From positions 1-64,000 of the forward strand of contig JAHHIC010000050.1 of the NCBI GenBank assembly GCA_019359035.1: DNA of 64,000 bases. Direction: 5' to 3'. Origin of the DNA: Scytonematopsis contorta HA4267-MV1. GTDB lineage: Bacteria; Cyanobacteriota; Cyanobacteriia; Cyanobacteriales; Nostocaceae. The first letter of the stretch is position 1, and each line of letters opens with the position of its first letter. Shown one piece after another: positions 33,451-42,711 of the stretch. Position numbers and translations under genes: made by a program. Under the pieces are notes generated by a model that made no database searches, was not told where the DNA came from, and saw only the letters and a program-made list of their open reading frames with translations.

Positions 33451-36024
33451 CTATAGTTGTATTTTTTCCGCAAATAAACTTTGCAAACGGTGTAATTGGG
33501 AACCTACTTGATAAAGTAAATCACCCTTACCTAGTAAATTCGCTGCTGCCCCATCTTTGCCCCCCAAAATAATTTTTGAATCAGCATCACTTGCTGTTCG
33601 TAAAGCAACTCTTCCTGGTAAATTAGAGCGAATTAACGGTGTAACAACAGTTGCTTCCGGACGTTGGGTCGCAATAATCAGATGTATCCCAGCAGCACGA
33701 GCTTTTGCACCCAGTCGTTTAATATTTTGTTCTAACGCTGTGCGAGTTTCCTTTTCCGACATAAAATCAGCGTATTCATCAAAGATACAGACAATACGTG
33801 GTAAAAGTTGACGAGAATTTTTATTGTAACTAGTTAAATCATTACAACCTGCTTTTTCCAACTTTTGGTAACGGGATTCCATTTCCGCGACTAGTTCATC
33901 CATTAGCTCAATAGCTGGTTCGCTATCTTTTACAATTGGCGAATACAACCATCGCATCCCTTCAAACTCTGGAAAAGTGACTCGTTTTGGGTCAACTAAA
34001 GCTATTTGTAATTGTTCTGGAGAATGACGAATCAGCAGACTCAAAAGCAATACACGCAAAAACTCACTTTTACCACTTCCGGTTGTACCCCCAATCAGAA
34101 AGTGACAAGTGTTTGGGTCGGATAAATCTGCTTCTACCAATTTTCCTTCTAAATTTACCCCAACGGCAATTTTTACTGGTGATGCTACTGTTACAGTCTT
34201 TTGCTGGATATAATCTTCAAAGTAAGCTATTTGTCGGTCTGGACGTGGTAAATCTATACTAATGTATCCTGGTTGAGGAGCAATAATAGGTGGTTTTTCT
34301 AAACCTAACTGCACTTGTAAATCGCTAGATAATCTTAATATTGCACCGACTTTTACACCCAGATGAGGTTTTAATTTGACTCTCACAAAAGCGGGTGCAA
34401 CAGATGCTCCACAATAATCTACCCCAATATTAAATGATTGTAGTGTAGCGACTAATTCTTCTCCTATAGCATCAGCATTAACTGGTTCTGGATTCTTTAT
34501 AGGGGGAGTAGTTTTCTTATTAATAGGATTAACATCTGGTTCATTTTTATTTCCTACAGCAAAATAAGTTTGACATTTTTGCTGTTGCGGACATATATCA
34601 CACAAATTAGGCTGAGTTGTCGATGGTGGAGGGTTAAGATTTGGTGGTTCCCAAGTCAGCCATTGCTGCATTTGTTGCAATTTATGGGGAATTAGTTGAT
34701 GTACTGTATTTTCTAACTGTTCCCACGTGTATTTATATTCTTTAAATTCTGGCAGAACACAATACACTGCTGAGTCTACAGCTACTTTTTTCTTCTGCCA
34801 TAACATATAACTATAAAGAGCAACTTGAGCTAATTGCGCTGATGGGTCTGCTGATTGATAAGTTTTAAACTCCACCACACATAAGCGCTTATTTTCAAAA
34901 TTATATAATAAGCAATCAAATTCACCTGCTATCCTTTGTTTAGTTCCGTCAGGTAGATTAATGTAGTATTCTAGAGTTTTGTTTTCATCTACAAAAGTGT
35001 TACGAATAACGCTTGCTGAATTACAATAACGGCGATTTATTATGAGTAGTTGAGCAAAATGTCTAATTAGCCCTTGCAAGCCTTGCCAAAGTTTTAATAG
35101 TGCTTGTGCTTGGTTAGTGTCTTTTTTTATAGCCTGTTCTAAGTAAGGATAAAATTTAAGTTTATAAAATAACTGTTGCATCTGTGAGGCAACTGCTTCT
35201 ACCTGTAACTGTGATGCTTCTAATTTAAATAAATCTTGAATTTGTTGATTTTGAATAGCTAAATTTATAAATTCATCAACTAATTTATGAAAGATGCTTC
35301 CGATACCTATAGCTGAATCTTTTGGTAGGAATAATGTGTTTCCTCCAAAGCGTTCTTTTAAATAAAATAGACGCGAACATTCAAAAGCTACTCGCACTTT
35401 TGTTGCTGTTAAAGAAGGAAGTTCAGGTTTTTCTGTTAACTGTTTTGAGCCGTTTTCCATATTAAATATATTATTGCTAGCACCAGGTTTAACAGTTTGT
35501 AATAATCGGTGATGCACGGCTGATAAATACAATACATCCATTGCTGCGTATTGCAATTGTTTTGGATTTAGAGGTCGCTGTCCCCAATCACTTCTTCCTT
35601 GTTCTTTGTCTACGTTGGGAAAGTGACAGAGTTCTGCTGCTAAGGTTTTTAGTTGTAAATTTGATACCTTTAGGCGTTCGCGAGTAATTTTTCTCGCTAT
35701 TTTTAAAGTGCAGGTTACATTTTGTGCTGCTTTTCCTCCCAAATATTTGAGGTCAAAGGGAGCGTTATGAAATACTTTTTCTATTTTTGGATTAGCCATG
35801 ATTTGGTCAATAAAATATGCTGCCAAATCAGGTTTATGTAATACATCTAGAATGTAAGCTGAGTTTGCAATTGAGTCTGTGGAATTAGCTAAAGCTTGGA
35901 TGAGAGATAGTTTAGGATAGGGGGTGTCCCAGTCGGCTATTTCTGTATCTAACCATAAGGTTTTTGCTGATGCTAATTTTGCGATTACTGCTCTGATTTC
36001 GGTAGATTGTGTGAGGTATTGCAT
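33451..36024 (-). CDS. DEDDy exonuclease - RecB/Cas4-like nuclease - FtsK motor triple fusion
   Basis: An 857-residue protein with three enzymatic modules. Residues 1-175 are an RNase D-type 3'-5' exonuclease with all DEDDy residues (D26/E28 in LDTEIAD, D91 in HNAPFDLKYL, Y159/D163 in YAAMDVLYL) and the family block DWGQRPLNPKQLQYA. Residues about 205-510 resemble a RecB/Cas4 nuclease (GEFDCLLYNFENKRLCVVEF) with Cys ligands C216 and the later CDICPQQQKC, suggesting a 4Fe-4S cluster. From about 646 a FtsK/SpoIIIE motor has Walker A GTTGSGKSEF, Walker B IVCIFDEYADFM and the sensor IIATQRPEATVVTPLIRSNLPGR. There are no membrane segments and no FtsK gamma domain. It is third in a minus-strand cluster with an ATPase and a winged-helix gene. 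Role in DNA degradation or defence is inference. Confidence 0.88.
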   Translation of the reverse strand: MQYLTQSTEIRAVIAKLASAKTLWLDTEIADWDTPYPKLSLIQALANSTDSIANSAYILDVLHKPDLAAYFIDQIMANPKIEKVFHNAPFDLKYLGGKAAQNVTCTLKIARKITRERLKVSNLQLKTLAAELCHFPNVDKEQGRSDWGQRPLNPKQLQYAAMDVLYLSAVHHRLLQTVKPGASNNIFNMENGSKQLTEKPELPSLTATKVRVAFECSRLFYLKERFGGNTLFLPKDSAIGIGSIFHKLVDEFINLAIQNQQIQDLFKLEASQLQVEAVASQMQQLFYKLKFYPYLEQAIKKDTNQAQALLKLWQGLQGLIRHFAQLLIINRRYCNSASVIRNTFVDENKTLEYYINLPDGTKQRIAGEFDCLLYNFENKRLCVVEFKTYQSADPSAQLAQVALYSYMLWQKKKVAVDSAVYCVLPEFKEYKYTWEQLENTVHQLIPHKLQQMQQWLTWEPPNLNPPPSTTQPNLCDICPQQQKCQTYFAVGNKNEPDVNPINKKTTPPIKNPEPVNADAIGEELVATLQSFNIGVDYCGASVAPAFVRVKLKPHLGVKVGAILRLSSDLQVQLGLEKPPIIAPQPGYISIDLPRPDRQIAYFEDYIQQKTVTVASPVKIAVGVNLEGKLVEADLSDPNTCHFLIGGTTGSGKSEFLRVLLLSLLIRHSPEQLQIALVDPKRVTFPEFEGMRWLYSPIVKDSEPAIELMDELVAEMESRYQKLEKAGCNDLTSYNKNSRQLLPRIVCIFDEYADFMSEKETRTALEQNIKRLGAKARAAGIHLIIATQRPEATVVTPLIRSNLPGRVALRTASDADSKIILGGKDGAAANLLGKGDLLYQVGSQLHRLQSLFAEKIQL

Positions 36025-36091
36025 TGATTCGGATACAAATATTATCTCATATATAAAAAGGAGGATTTCAATTTTATACTAAAGCCAGGGA

Positions 36092-36142
36092 GCCAGGGAA
36101 TAAATTCCCTGTCTAAAAGCTTAAGTCCTCTGGAAGAGGACT
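36092..36142 (+). repeat. Two-hairpin interspersed element, copy B
   Basis: GCCAGGGAATAAATTCCCTG (first hairpin intact), linker TCTAAAAGCTTA, then AGTCCTCT and AGAGGACT (second hairpin). It sits in the 202-bp gap between the FtsK fusion and the ATPase gene, with a partial extra GCCAGGGA just before it. Confidence 0.8.
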
Positions 36143-36226
36143 GAAAGAGCAGTCTGATTATTATTTTGCCTGAATTGGGGTTATTTTTATACAAAAGGAT
36201 ATAAGATTAAAGGCGTAATAAATTAT

Positions 36227-38266
36227 TTATGCCACTAAACAAATTAATTGCTCTTGAATCTTGTCTTTTGGATTAAAAATTTTGACTTGATTCTCCTGGA
36301 TTAGTTCTTTAATCAATTGCTCAATTTTCACATCGTTTATCTCTGGTGAAAACTGTTCGCTTGCTTGCTTAATCAAAGTTGGTACACCCATAAAGCTTTG
36401 GGTTTTTACTACATTCAATAAAAAGTCTTTGGCAGGTTTAAAATCTACGTCAACTTTTTGCTGTGGAAGTAAGTTTAAATTTTGCAATAAAGTACAGTCG
36501 TGTAAAATACTAGTTTCACTGACTAAAGTTTTGAGTTCAGAATAAGAAATCGTCTTACCCCCTACAACTAGTTCTTGTGATTGTGCTGAATTGACCAAAC
36601 TGCGATATGTTGCCAACAATTGAACCGCACCCAAAGAAGGTTTAATATGAATATTTTTGCTATTTTGGAAAATTTGTTGATAAAGTTTATTTCCAACTAA
36701 CTTGGAGTTCCCAACACTACTAATACGAATCAAGTACAGCGAACTGCAAAGATTATTGTGAACAACTTTTTGACAAGCATTCATGATGTTAAAAAAGCTG
36801 TTCATATTAGAATCTTCAGTCCAAATGATTCCAATTCGTTCCCTTTTTCCTGGTGCTTGATAGCTTAATGAATAGCTCGCATACGTTCCGGTTAAAAGTT
36901 TTGGCTTGATACCTTGAATTTGCAATGCATCAAGGGCGAACATTAACATCTGAATTAGGTCAGTTGCTCCCAGTAAGCTGATTTTAGCGATTTTTGTTTG
37001 AGTTTTTCTATACTCTTTCTGCCAGATTAGTTTAAATTCTGCATAAAATCTTTCTTTTTCAGTTATTTTTCCGGTTGTAATGCTTTCTCCACCACCTTTC
37101 TTTGTCGCTCCTGATAACCCAGCAACGATTGACGGCAAAGACAATTTATACTCTCTATATTTTATACTACCCAGATTTATAGAGGTTCTAGCATGTGTCT
37201 TACCACCTGGAAAGTTTTGCTCTAAAATTTGCCTACTAAGTGGAAAAATAGGTGATTTAGGTAGATTATCAGCTCTGTTATGCAATGGCTTTAAATAGTA
37301 TCTCCATAAAGCTTCGGCTTGGTCAAGAGAAATCGGTTTTAAGTTTACTTGTCGTTCAATCCTAGCTTTATCAGACTGAGCAATTCGCTTAACAATTTGG
37401 TTCCACGGGTCTTTAACTACACTAATGATAATTAAAAAACCTTTAAGATTATCGTTATGAAAAGTTGTATTTATGTTAAATAAAACTTGAGGATTTAAAG
37501 ACCAATTCGGTAAAGTTTCAACTTGGTCAAAACATAACACTATTGGTTGAGTGTCTGTAGCTATTTTGCCAAAGTTTTCTAAAATATTTTTGGCTGCATC
37601 TTCAGAGTCAATACATTGCTTTACATGTAAAGCTTGCATTGACTCTTCACTCAAATTATCTCCTCTCAACCACTCGCAGGCTAATGGATATAATTCAGGG
37701 TCAATTAAGTCGTGCAGCACACCAAAAAAAATTTCAGAATTATAAATACCTTCTTTTTTGTAAGTATTCTTAAGATGCGTAATAAATTTTTTGCGGTCGC
37801 TATATAACACTTGCCAAAAATTATCATTAAAAATTCTTTGCTTAAGACTGCGTTTGGTGAAAGCTGATAACCCCTTAAGCCATAAAATCAACTGAGACTC
37901 CTGCTGACCTTCCGGTATTTGAATCAAACTATCAACCGTTTGGCGCAACACATGACGCCAAGCATAATCATTATCAGCCCAAGGACTAATATAAGTAAAG
38001 AATGCTTTAGAATTAAGAGTTCGTTTTAACCTTCCTAATAAATAGCTTTTACCAGAACCCGAATCACCAACAAGTAATGCGGTACGAGTACGATAGTCAT
38101 TGGCAACTAAGTTTAATAAGTCATCAATTTCATTAATCGCTTCTTGATGAATCGACTCAACTGTTTGTGTCGAGTCTTGAGATTCCCCCCAAAAGTTGCC
38201 GACTTTTGTATTGATTAGGTCAAATGGATTTACCTCACGTTTTATTAGTTCGTCAATTGATGTCAT
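36227..38266 (-). CDS. Large P-loop (AAA/ORC-like) ATPase
   Basis: A 679-residue ATPase. Walker A GDSGSGKS is at residues 67-74, Walker B PIVLCFDQVE at 241-250 and a likely sensor region IIISVVKDPWNQIVKR near 285. The N-terminal third has the shape of ORC/Cdc6/STAND-type NTPases. The C-terminal half (from about 370) matches nothing I can name and contains a restriction-like pattern around KRERIGIIWTEDSN. It lies 57 bp after the winged-helix gene and 202 bp before the FtsK fusion, all on one strand, so the three may be one unit. Probable role: ATP-driven loader or sensor for the nuclease-motor protein (inference). Confidence 0.75.
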   Translation of the reverse strand: MTSIDELIKREVNPFDLINTKVGNFWGESQDSTQTVESIHQEAINEIDDLLNLVANDYRTRTALLVGDSGSGKSYLLGRLKRTLNSKAFFTYISPWADNDYAWRHVLRQTVDSLIQIPEGQQESQLILWLKGLSAFTKRSLKQRIFNDNFWQVLYSDRKKFITHLKNTYKKEGIYNSEIFFGVLHDLIDPELYPLACEWLRGDNLSEESMQALHVKQCIDSEDAAKNILENFGKIATDTQPIVLCFDQVETLPNWSLNPQVLFNINTTFHNDNLKGFLIIISVVKDPWNQIVKRIAQSDKARIERQVNLKPISLDQAEALWRYYLKPLHNRADNLPKSPIFPLSRQILEQNFPGGKTHARTSINLGSIKYREYKLSLPSIVAGLSGATKKGGGESITTGKITEKERFYAEFKLIWQKEYRKTQTKIAKISLLGATDLIQMLMFALDALQIQGIKPKLLTGTYASYSLSYQAPGKRERIGIIWTEDSNMNSFFNIMNACQKVVHNNLCSSLYLIRISSVGNSKLVGNKLYQQIFQNSKNIHIKPSLGAVQLLATYRSLVNSAQSQELVVGGKTISYSELKTLVSETSILHDCTLLQNLNLLPQQKVDVDFKPAKDFLLNVVKTQSFMGVPTLIKQASEQFSPEINDVKIEQLIKELIQENQVKIFNPKDKIQEQLICLVA

Positions 38267-38323
38267 GGTGGTAGAACTCAGGTGAAATTATTATAAGAAT
38301 TAAAAGTGAAAAAATATTAGATG

Positions 38324-39193
38324 CTAATTGATACTTATGAAAAATAGCGACCCACCAACATTTTGAGAAATCCCTGCATTTACTTGTTCTGATGTATATG
38401 GTGTTGGGTCGAGTAATGTACTCAGCTCAATTTGGTCATTTGCTTGTAGTCGATAAAGTGCTTTATCCAGCTCATCCCGTGAAAGTGGTGGTTGTAACTT
38501 TTCTCGTAAGTGGAAAATCGGTAAATAATTATCAGTACCCAGTTCCTTATCTAATTTCTGGATAGTTTGTAAAATTTCGTCATCAGTAATATTGATGACA
38601 TCGATAATTGTTTCAGAAGACGACTCCACCTTGCTAGAAGCTAAAACAGAGAGTTCTTCTGGCTTAACACGTAGATGCTTCCGCAAAAAGCGTGTGTAAT
38701 TACCTAGTAGTTCTAAGCTAATAACCGGGTTGGAACCTTTACTGGGGTTGAAATCATCCCGTAAATACTCAATCCCGCGTTCAGTCAACCAAACCTCACC
38801 TTTCGTAGCCTTGAGCTTGCTTTCAACTTCAACCAAACCACGCTCACTTAAATTTTTCAGTATGGTTTCCCTGTCTGCCGATTTTACCGATGAAGGCAGT
38901 TTAAGTTTACTAGGAGCAATTTTCCCAGATTCTTTAGCAACTTTCTCCAACACCTTTAGTTCTTGAGGGCTAATCGGTAAATCCGTTGAGTCAATTTCCA
39001 GTAACGCTCGACCAGGAGATAAAATTTTTACAGAAGCAATTTCGCGAGAGTAATCTATGAGTTCCTGAGTACCCAAGTTGTGACAAATTTTATCCTTCCC
39101 TTTAAAGCCACTAAAAGCATTTGCTGAGAGACTAGAACGGTAATTAGTACAGCCAAGCAACTTTAGTATGAATTTTAACTCAATAGATTCCAT
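38324..39193 (-). CDS. Winged-helix-rich protein of the FtsK-fusion cluster
   Basis: A 289-residue protein, no family name recognised. Residues about 70-150 read as a winged-helix domain (SPQELKVLEKVAKESGKIAPSKLKLPSSVKSADRETILKNLSERGLVEVE, then a beta-wing GEVWLTERGIEYL). Residues 210-289 look like a second one (LPIFHLREKLQPPLSRDELDKALYRLQANDQIELSTL). No membrane segment. As the first gene of the minus-strand cluster it may be the DNA-binding or regulatory subunit (inference). Its promoter should lie in 39194-39430. Confidence 0.7.
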   Translation of the reverse strand: MESIELKFILKLLGCTNYRSSLSANAFSGFKGKDKICHNLGTQELIDYSREIASVKILSPGRALLEIDSTDLPISPQELKVLEKVAKESGKIAPSKLKLPSSVKSADRETILKNLSERGLVEVESKLKATKGEVWLTERGIEYLRDDFNPSKGSNPVISLELLGNYTRFLRKHLRVKPEELSVLASSKVESSSETIIDVINITDDEILQTIQKLDKELGTDNYLPIFHLREKLQPPLSRDELDKALYRLQANDQIELSTLLDPTPYTSEQVNAGISQNVGGSLFFISIN

Positions 39194-39432
39194 AAGTATA
39201 GCAATATTATTTCAACTTTAACCGTACCACCTTAACTCAAAGAATGATAACTGACACTATTTATACAGTAGCAAAAATTTGCGTTATGGTACTTTCATAT
39301 AACCAGTTTAGACAATTTTTTTTACCACTTAGTTCCCACAGGTAAAAAATAAAAAATCAATTGAACTAAACTTTATCTAGAGAAAAATAAAGCGAACTCT
39401 TCAAAAGCGCTCATGTATAAATTATGAAAACT
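39194..39432. other. Upstream region of the FtsK-fusion cluster
   Basis: About 240 bp of AT-rich DNA with no gene. It is the presumed promoter region of the minus-strand cluster. I see no clear operator. Together with the two repeats that follow, it belongs to a 940-bp gene-free stretch up to 40134. Confidence 0.4.
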
Positions 39433-39482
39433 AGTCGTCTTAAGACGACTTTAGCTTTCAGGCAGGGAATTTATTCCCTGGC
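39433..39482 (-). repeat. Two-hairpin interspersed element, copy C (inverted)
   Basis: Reads on the minus strand as GCCAGGGAATAAATTCCCTG followed by CTGAAAGCTAA and the second hairpin AGTCGTCTTAAGACGACT. It has the same layout as copies A and B, but the second stem changed on both arms (CCTCT to CGTCT), keeping the pairing. With copy A it brackets 9.5 kb in inverted orientation. Confidence 0.8.
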
Positions 39483-39559
39483 TTTTGAAATTTTAATCTT
39501 TTGAGCTTGTTAACTAATAAGCTGTTCTATTTTTAACAAATTAAAAATTTGACATCTCT

Positions 39560-39950
39560 TGTGGGGTGGGCATCCTTGCCCGCCCGATTGCCAATAAAAT
39601 ACCCGATTGCCAATAAAATACCCGATTACCAATAAAATACCCGATTACCAATAAAATACCCGATTACCAATAAAATACCCGATTACCAATAAAATACCCG
39701 ATTACCAATAAAATACCTGATTGCTAATAAAATACTAGATTGCCAATAAAATGCTAGATTGCCAATAAAATGCTAGATTGCTAATAAAATACCAGATTGC
39801 CAATAAAATACCCGATTACCAATAAAATACCCGATTACCAATAAAATACCTGATTGCTAATAAAATACTAGATTGCCAATAAAATGCTAGATTGCTAATA
39901 AACTGCCCAATTACTAATAAAATACCAGATTGCCAATAAAATGTCCGACA
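39560..39950. repeat. GGGTGGGCATCC hairpin plus about 20 tandem 19-bp units
   Basis: The hairpin repeat at 39560-39585 (same as at 13531 and 56577) leads straight into about 20 copies of a 19-bp unit such as CGATTACCAATAAAATACC, with point variants. No spacers, so not a CRISPR. A 72-codon minus-strand frame here is a translation of the repeat. Confidence 0.9.
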
Positions 39951-40134
39951 GCTTATTAAAAAAACTTCCAAATACAAAATACACACATGAGATAATGATG
40001 GGTTACGGCGCATTATATTTGTCGCATAAAACAATTAATTATCGTGCGCCTAACCCATCCTACGGAATTCAATTTTGTAGTGTATTCTGTAATAGCAGAA
40101 AGAAATTATGTAGAAACTGAATAAAAGATATAAT

Positions 40135-40537
40135 GTGATAAAAGAGCCACCAACTACTATGATAGTTGCAAAAGAGTCACAAGACCCGGCAGAATTAAAT
40201 AATAATACTTATTCAGAGGATATAATCTTACCACAAAGTGATTTGTGGAGCGATGAACCCCCCTTGGAAAGTGACGAACACCGCGACGAAATAGAACTTT
40301 TGCTAGAGTGTATTAAAGTTTTTGGGAATTTACGAATCCAAATTACGGTTTTTCGGTCGAGATAATCAGTTAGTACTTACAGATAAAGAAAGAGCCACAA
40401 CTGAGCGACTAGAAAAAGAAGCTGCACAACAACGAGCGGAAACTGAGCGACTAGAAAAAGAAGCTGCACAAAGGCAAGTAGAAGAACTTAAAAGGAGGTT
40501 GAGAGATTTGGGTGCTGACCCAGACGCAGCAGATTAG
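40135..40537 (+). pseudogene. Degraded Uma2 family endonuclease gene
   Basis: Two overlapping frames together resemble an Uma2 protein with its middle missing. The first (40135-40330) reads QDPAELNNNTYSEDIILPQSDLWSDEPPLESDEH, like the N terminus of Uma2 proteins. The second (about 40322-40537) reads LGIYESKLRFFGRDNQLVLTDKE plus a heptad-like ERLEKEAAQ tail ending LRDLGADPDAAD, like their C terminus. About 100 residues carrying the restriction-like active site are gone and the join is out of frame. Uma2 genes are abundant in filamentous cyanobacteria and often decay. Confidence 0.7.
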
Positions 40538-40691
40538 ATGTTAGTTTGACTTCTCTTGTACTTAGTTTTGGTGTTAATATCTATCTTTCTGAGTGCAAGA
40601 GCGGGTATAGAGGTTTACCTACGTTGCTTGTTCGTGATTGAATGATATAAAAGCTAACATAGCTTTAAACAAACAAGCAATAGAAAATTAC

Positions 40692-41552
40692 ATGAAAGTA
40701 ATCGCAATTTACCATAATAAAGGTGGCGTCGGCAAAACAACAACAGTAGTTAATCTAGCTGCAGCAATCAGAAAAAAGGGCAAAAGAGTATTAGTAATAG
40801 ACTTAGATAGTCAGGCTAATACAACCTTTGCGACCGGATTAGTAAAATTTGATGACGAAGACTTCGACGACATTAAAGACTCAAACATATTTCATGTCTT
40901 AAGTTCCGAAGAATTTTTCCCCATTTCCGAAGTAGCGAGAAAATCCAGCTTCACTAATCCAGAAATCTACGTAGTCCCCTCACACATAGATTTAATCAAA
41001 AACGAAACTGACTTGAATGCTTTAGATTACAGCAGGGGTATACTAATTGAAAAGCTGGAAGAAATCGAAGATAAATATGATGTTGTCCTAATTGACACTC
41101 CACCTTCTCTAAACTTGTATGCCAGAATTGCCTTGATATCAGCAGATTATCTGATTATCCCATCAGATTTGAAACCCTTCGCAAATCAAGGCTTAATAAA
41201 TGTAAAAGAATTTGTCAAGGGAATCAATAGTTTTAAAAAGCAACTCAGAAAAGCACCACTTGAAATACTAGGAGTTTTACCCAGTAAGATATCTACCAAC
41301 AATAAATTTATGCAGTATACTTTAAAAACTCGTATCGAAAAAGTTGTAGAAAGATACGGAATTGATGTTTTTGAGACCGTAATTTATGAGAGAGACGATT
41401 TGGCTAAATGTTCAGAAAAAGTTTTAGAAATCGGAGAGATGGAAGTCGCTGACCCTCTCTCTGTACTTGATTATAAACCCAATTCGCTCTCTGCACAAGA
41501 ATTTGAGTCCTTAGTAAAAGAAGTATTTAACAAAATTGGGATGGTTGAATGA
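40692..41552 (+). CDS. ParA family partition ATPase (copy 2)
   Basis: A 286-residue ParA closely similar to the ATPase half of the nuclease-ParA fusion at 30292: [50 protein letters not shown] and [24 protein letters not shown]. The start ATG at 40692 is the one typical of the family. A longer TTG-initiated frame from 40638 adds 18 residues with no homology, so the nuclease domain is absent here. The stop overlaps the start of the ParB-like gene (ATGA). Downstream sits a ParD/ParE pair, a combination usual on plasmids. Confidence 0.93.
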   Translation: MKVIAIYHNKGGVGKTTTVVNLAAAIRKKGKRVLVIDLDSQANTTFATGLVKFDDEDFDDIKDSNIFHVLSSEEFFPISEVARKSSFTNPEIYVVPSHIDLIKNETDLNALDYSRGILIEKLEEIEDKYDVVLIDTPPSLNLYARIALISADYLIIPSDLKPFANQGLINVKEFVKGINSFKKQLRKAPLEILGVLPSKISTNNKFMQYTLKTRIEKVVERYGIDVFETVIYERDDLAKCSEKVLEIGEMEVADPLSVLDYKPNSLSAQEFESLVKEVFNKIGMVE

Positions 41553-42298
41553 AATTATCTACTTCGCTTGTAGCAGTTAAAAAAATTACTTGTAATGCTC
41601 CTCGCTCATTATTTGCAGATGATGAGCTAGAAGATGCTGCAAAGTTAATTTTAGAATCAGAAGGTGTCATCAACCCCATAATAGTCCGTCGAACCAGTTT
41701 AAAATCTTACGAAGTGGTAGACGGAGACTTTGAATATTATGCTGCTGCTAGAGCTAGAGAAATAGACCCCAAGAAAGGTGAGATGATTGGGGTCTTTGTT
41801 GTGGAAGAAGAAAACGAGGAGCTTTTAACTCAACAAATTAAATTATTTAGAAAGCAAAAATCGACTTCCACAATCAGAGGTGATATTAACTCAGGTATTA
41901 GTTCTGATACTTTAGATAAATTTCTTACTAATTTTGAATTACGCTTTGATAAAATAGCTCATCAGTTGTTGGAAGAAGCGACCGCAAAAGTTAAGTTAGA
42001 ATATGAAATCAAAGAATTGAAAAGCCAGCGAAAAGAACAAGCCGAACCATTAGAAGTTTTTAATAATTTCGATGCATCCCAAATTGTTAAAAAATTAATA
42101 AGCGCAGGATTTGAAGCAGGAAAAGCGGCTAAAATCGCAGAAGCTATAATTAAAGAACGTAAAAATAAAAAATTTGAATCACTTAATGATGTAGTGAATA
42201 CAGCCAAACTTAAAAGAGGAAAAGGTTTTGTCAAAGCTATTACTAGCGAGAAAATGCTGGATATTATTGATACTTGGTCACATTCAACATCACGGTGA
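41549..42298 (+). CDS. ParB-like partner protein (copy 2)
   Basis: A 249-residue paralogue of the protein at 31698. The N-terminal ParB-type domain ([29 protein letters not shown], then [26 protein letters not shown]) and the C-terminal block ([30 protein letters not shown] ... MLDIIDTWS) are shared. The middle is coiled-coil and divergent. No helix-turn-helix is seen, so DNA binding may use the N domain or the conserved C-terminal block. It overlaps the ParA stop by 4 bp. Confidence 0.8.
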   Translation: MKLSTSLVAVKKITCNAPRSLFADDELEDAAKLILESEGVINPIIVRRTSLKSYEVVDGDFEYYAAARAREIDPKKGEMIGVFVVEEENEELLTQQIKLFRKQKSTSTIRGDINSGISSDTLDKFLTNFELRFDKIAHQLLEEATAKVKLEYEIKELKSQRKEQAEPLEVFNNFDASQIVKKLISAGFEAGKAAKIAEAIIKERKNKKFESLNDVVNTAKLKRGKGFVKAITSEKMLDIIDTWSHSTSR

Positions 42299-42424
42299 AG
42301 TTTTTGAATATTTTAAAGAATATTTGAAAATGCAAAAGGTTAAACATACTTGTGGATTCTAGCACTTCTCATATTGCTTTTGGTAGGAATCTTTGCTACT
42401 TTAGAGTAAAAAGGACGTTGTTTT

Positions 42425-42706
42425 ATGCCTAATGTTGAAAAAATGAGTGTCGCTTTGACGCCAGAAATGGCTGCACTGGTTCATGATGCAGTAGAATCTG
42501 GCGAATACGTTAGTAGTAGCGAGGTAATCCGGGAAGCTCTGCGTGACTGGAAGCAGAAACGTTTACTTCAATTGCAAAATATAGATGAAGTTCGACGCTT
42601 ATGGGTTGAAGGAATTGAGAGCGGTAAAGGTAAATATAAAGACATTGAAGCAATTAAGAGAGAAGCTCGTAGCCGCTTGCAAAAAAATTCTGAGAAGGAT
42701 ATTTAA
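42425..42706 (+). CDS. Type II toxin-antitoxin antitoxin, ParD-like
   Basis: A 93-residue protein with the ribbon-helix-helix motif of ParD/CC2985 antitoxins (MSVALTPEMAALVHDAVESGEYVSSSEVIREALRDW) followed by a charged C-terminal tail that would wrap the toxin. The toxin gene follows after 5 bp. It should repress its own promoter in the 126-bp gap behind the ParB-like gene. Confidence 0.9.
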   Translation: MPNVEKMSVALTPEMAALVHDAVESGEYVSSSEVIREALRDWKQKRLLQLQNIDEVRRLWVEGIESGKGKYKDIEAIKREARSRLQKNSEKDI

Positions 42707-42711
42707 CTATT

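Noticed and set aside
33451-36024. Cell-division FtsK
   Set aside because: It lacks the N-terminal membrane segments and the C-terminal gamma domain.
39560-39950. CRISPR array or a 72-codon minus-strand gene
   Set aside because: The 19-bp units have no spacers, and the open frame is just the translated repeat.
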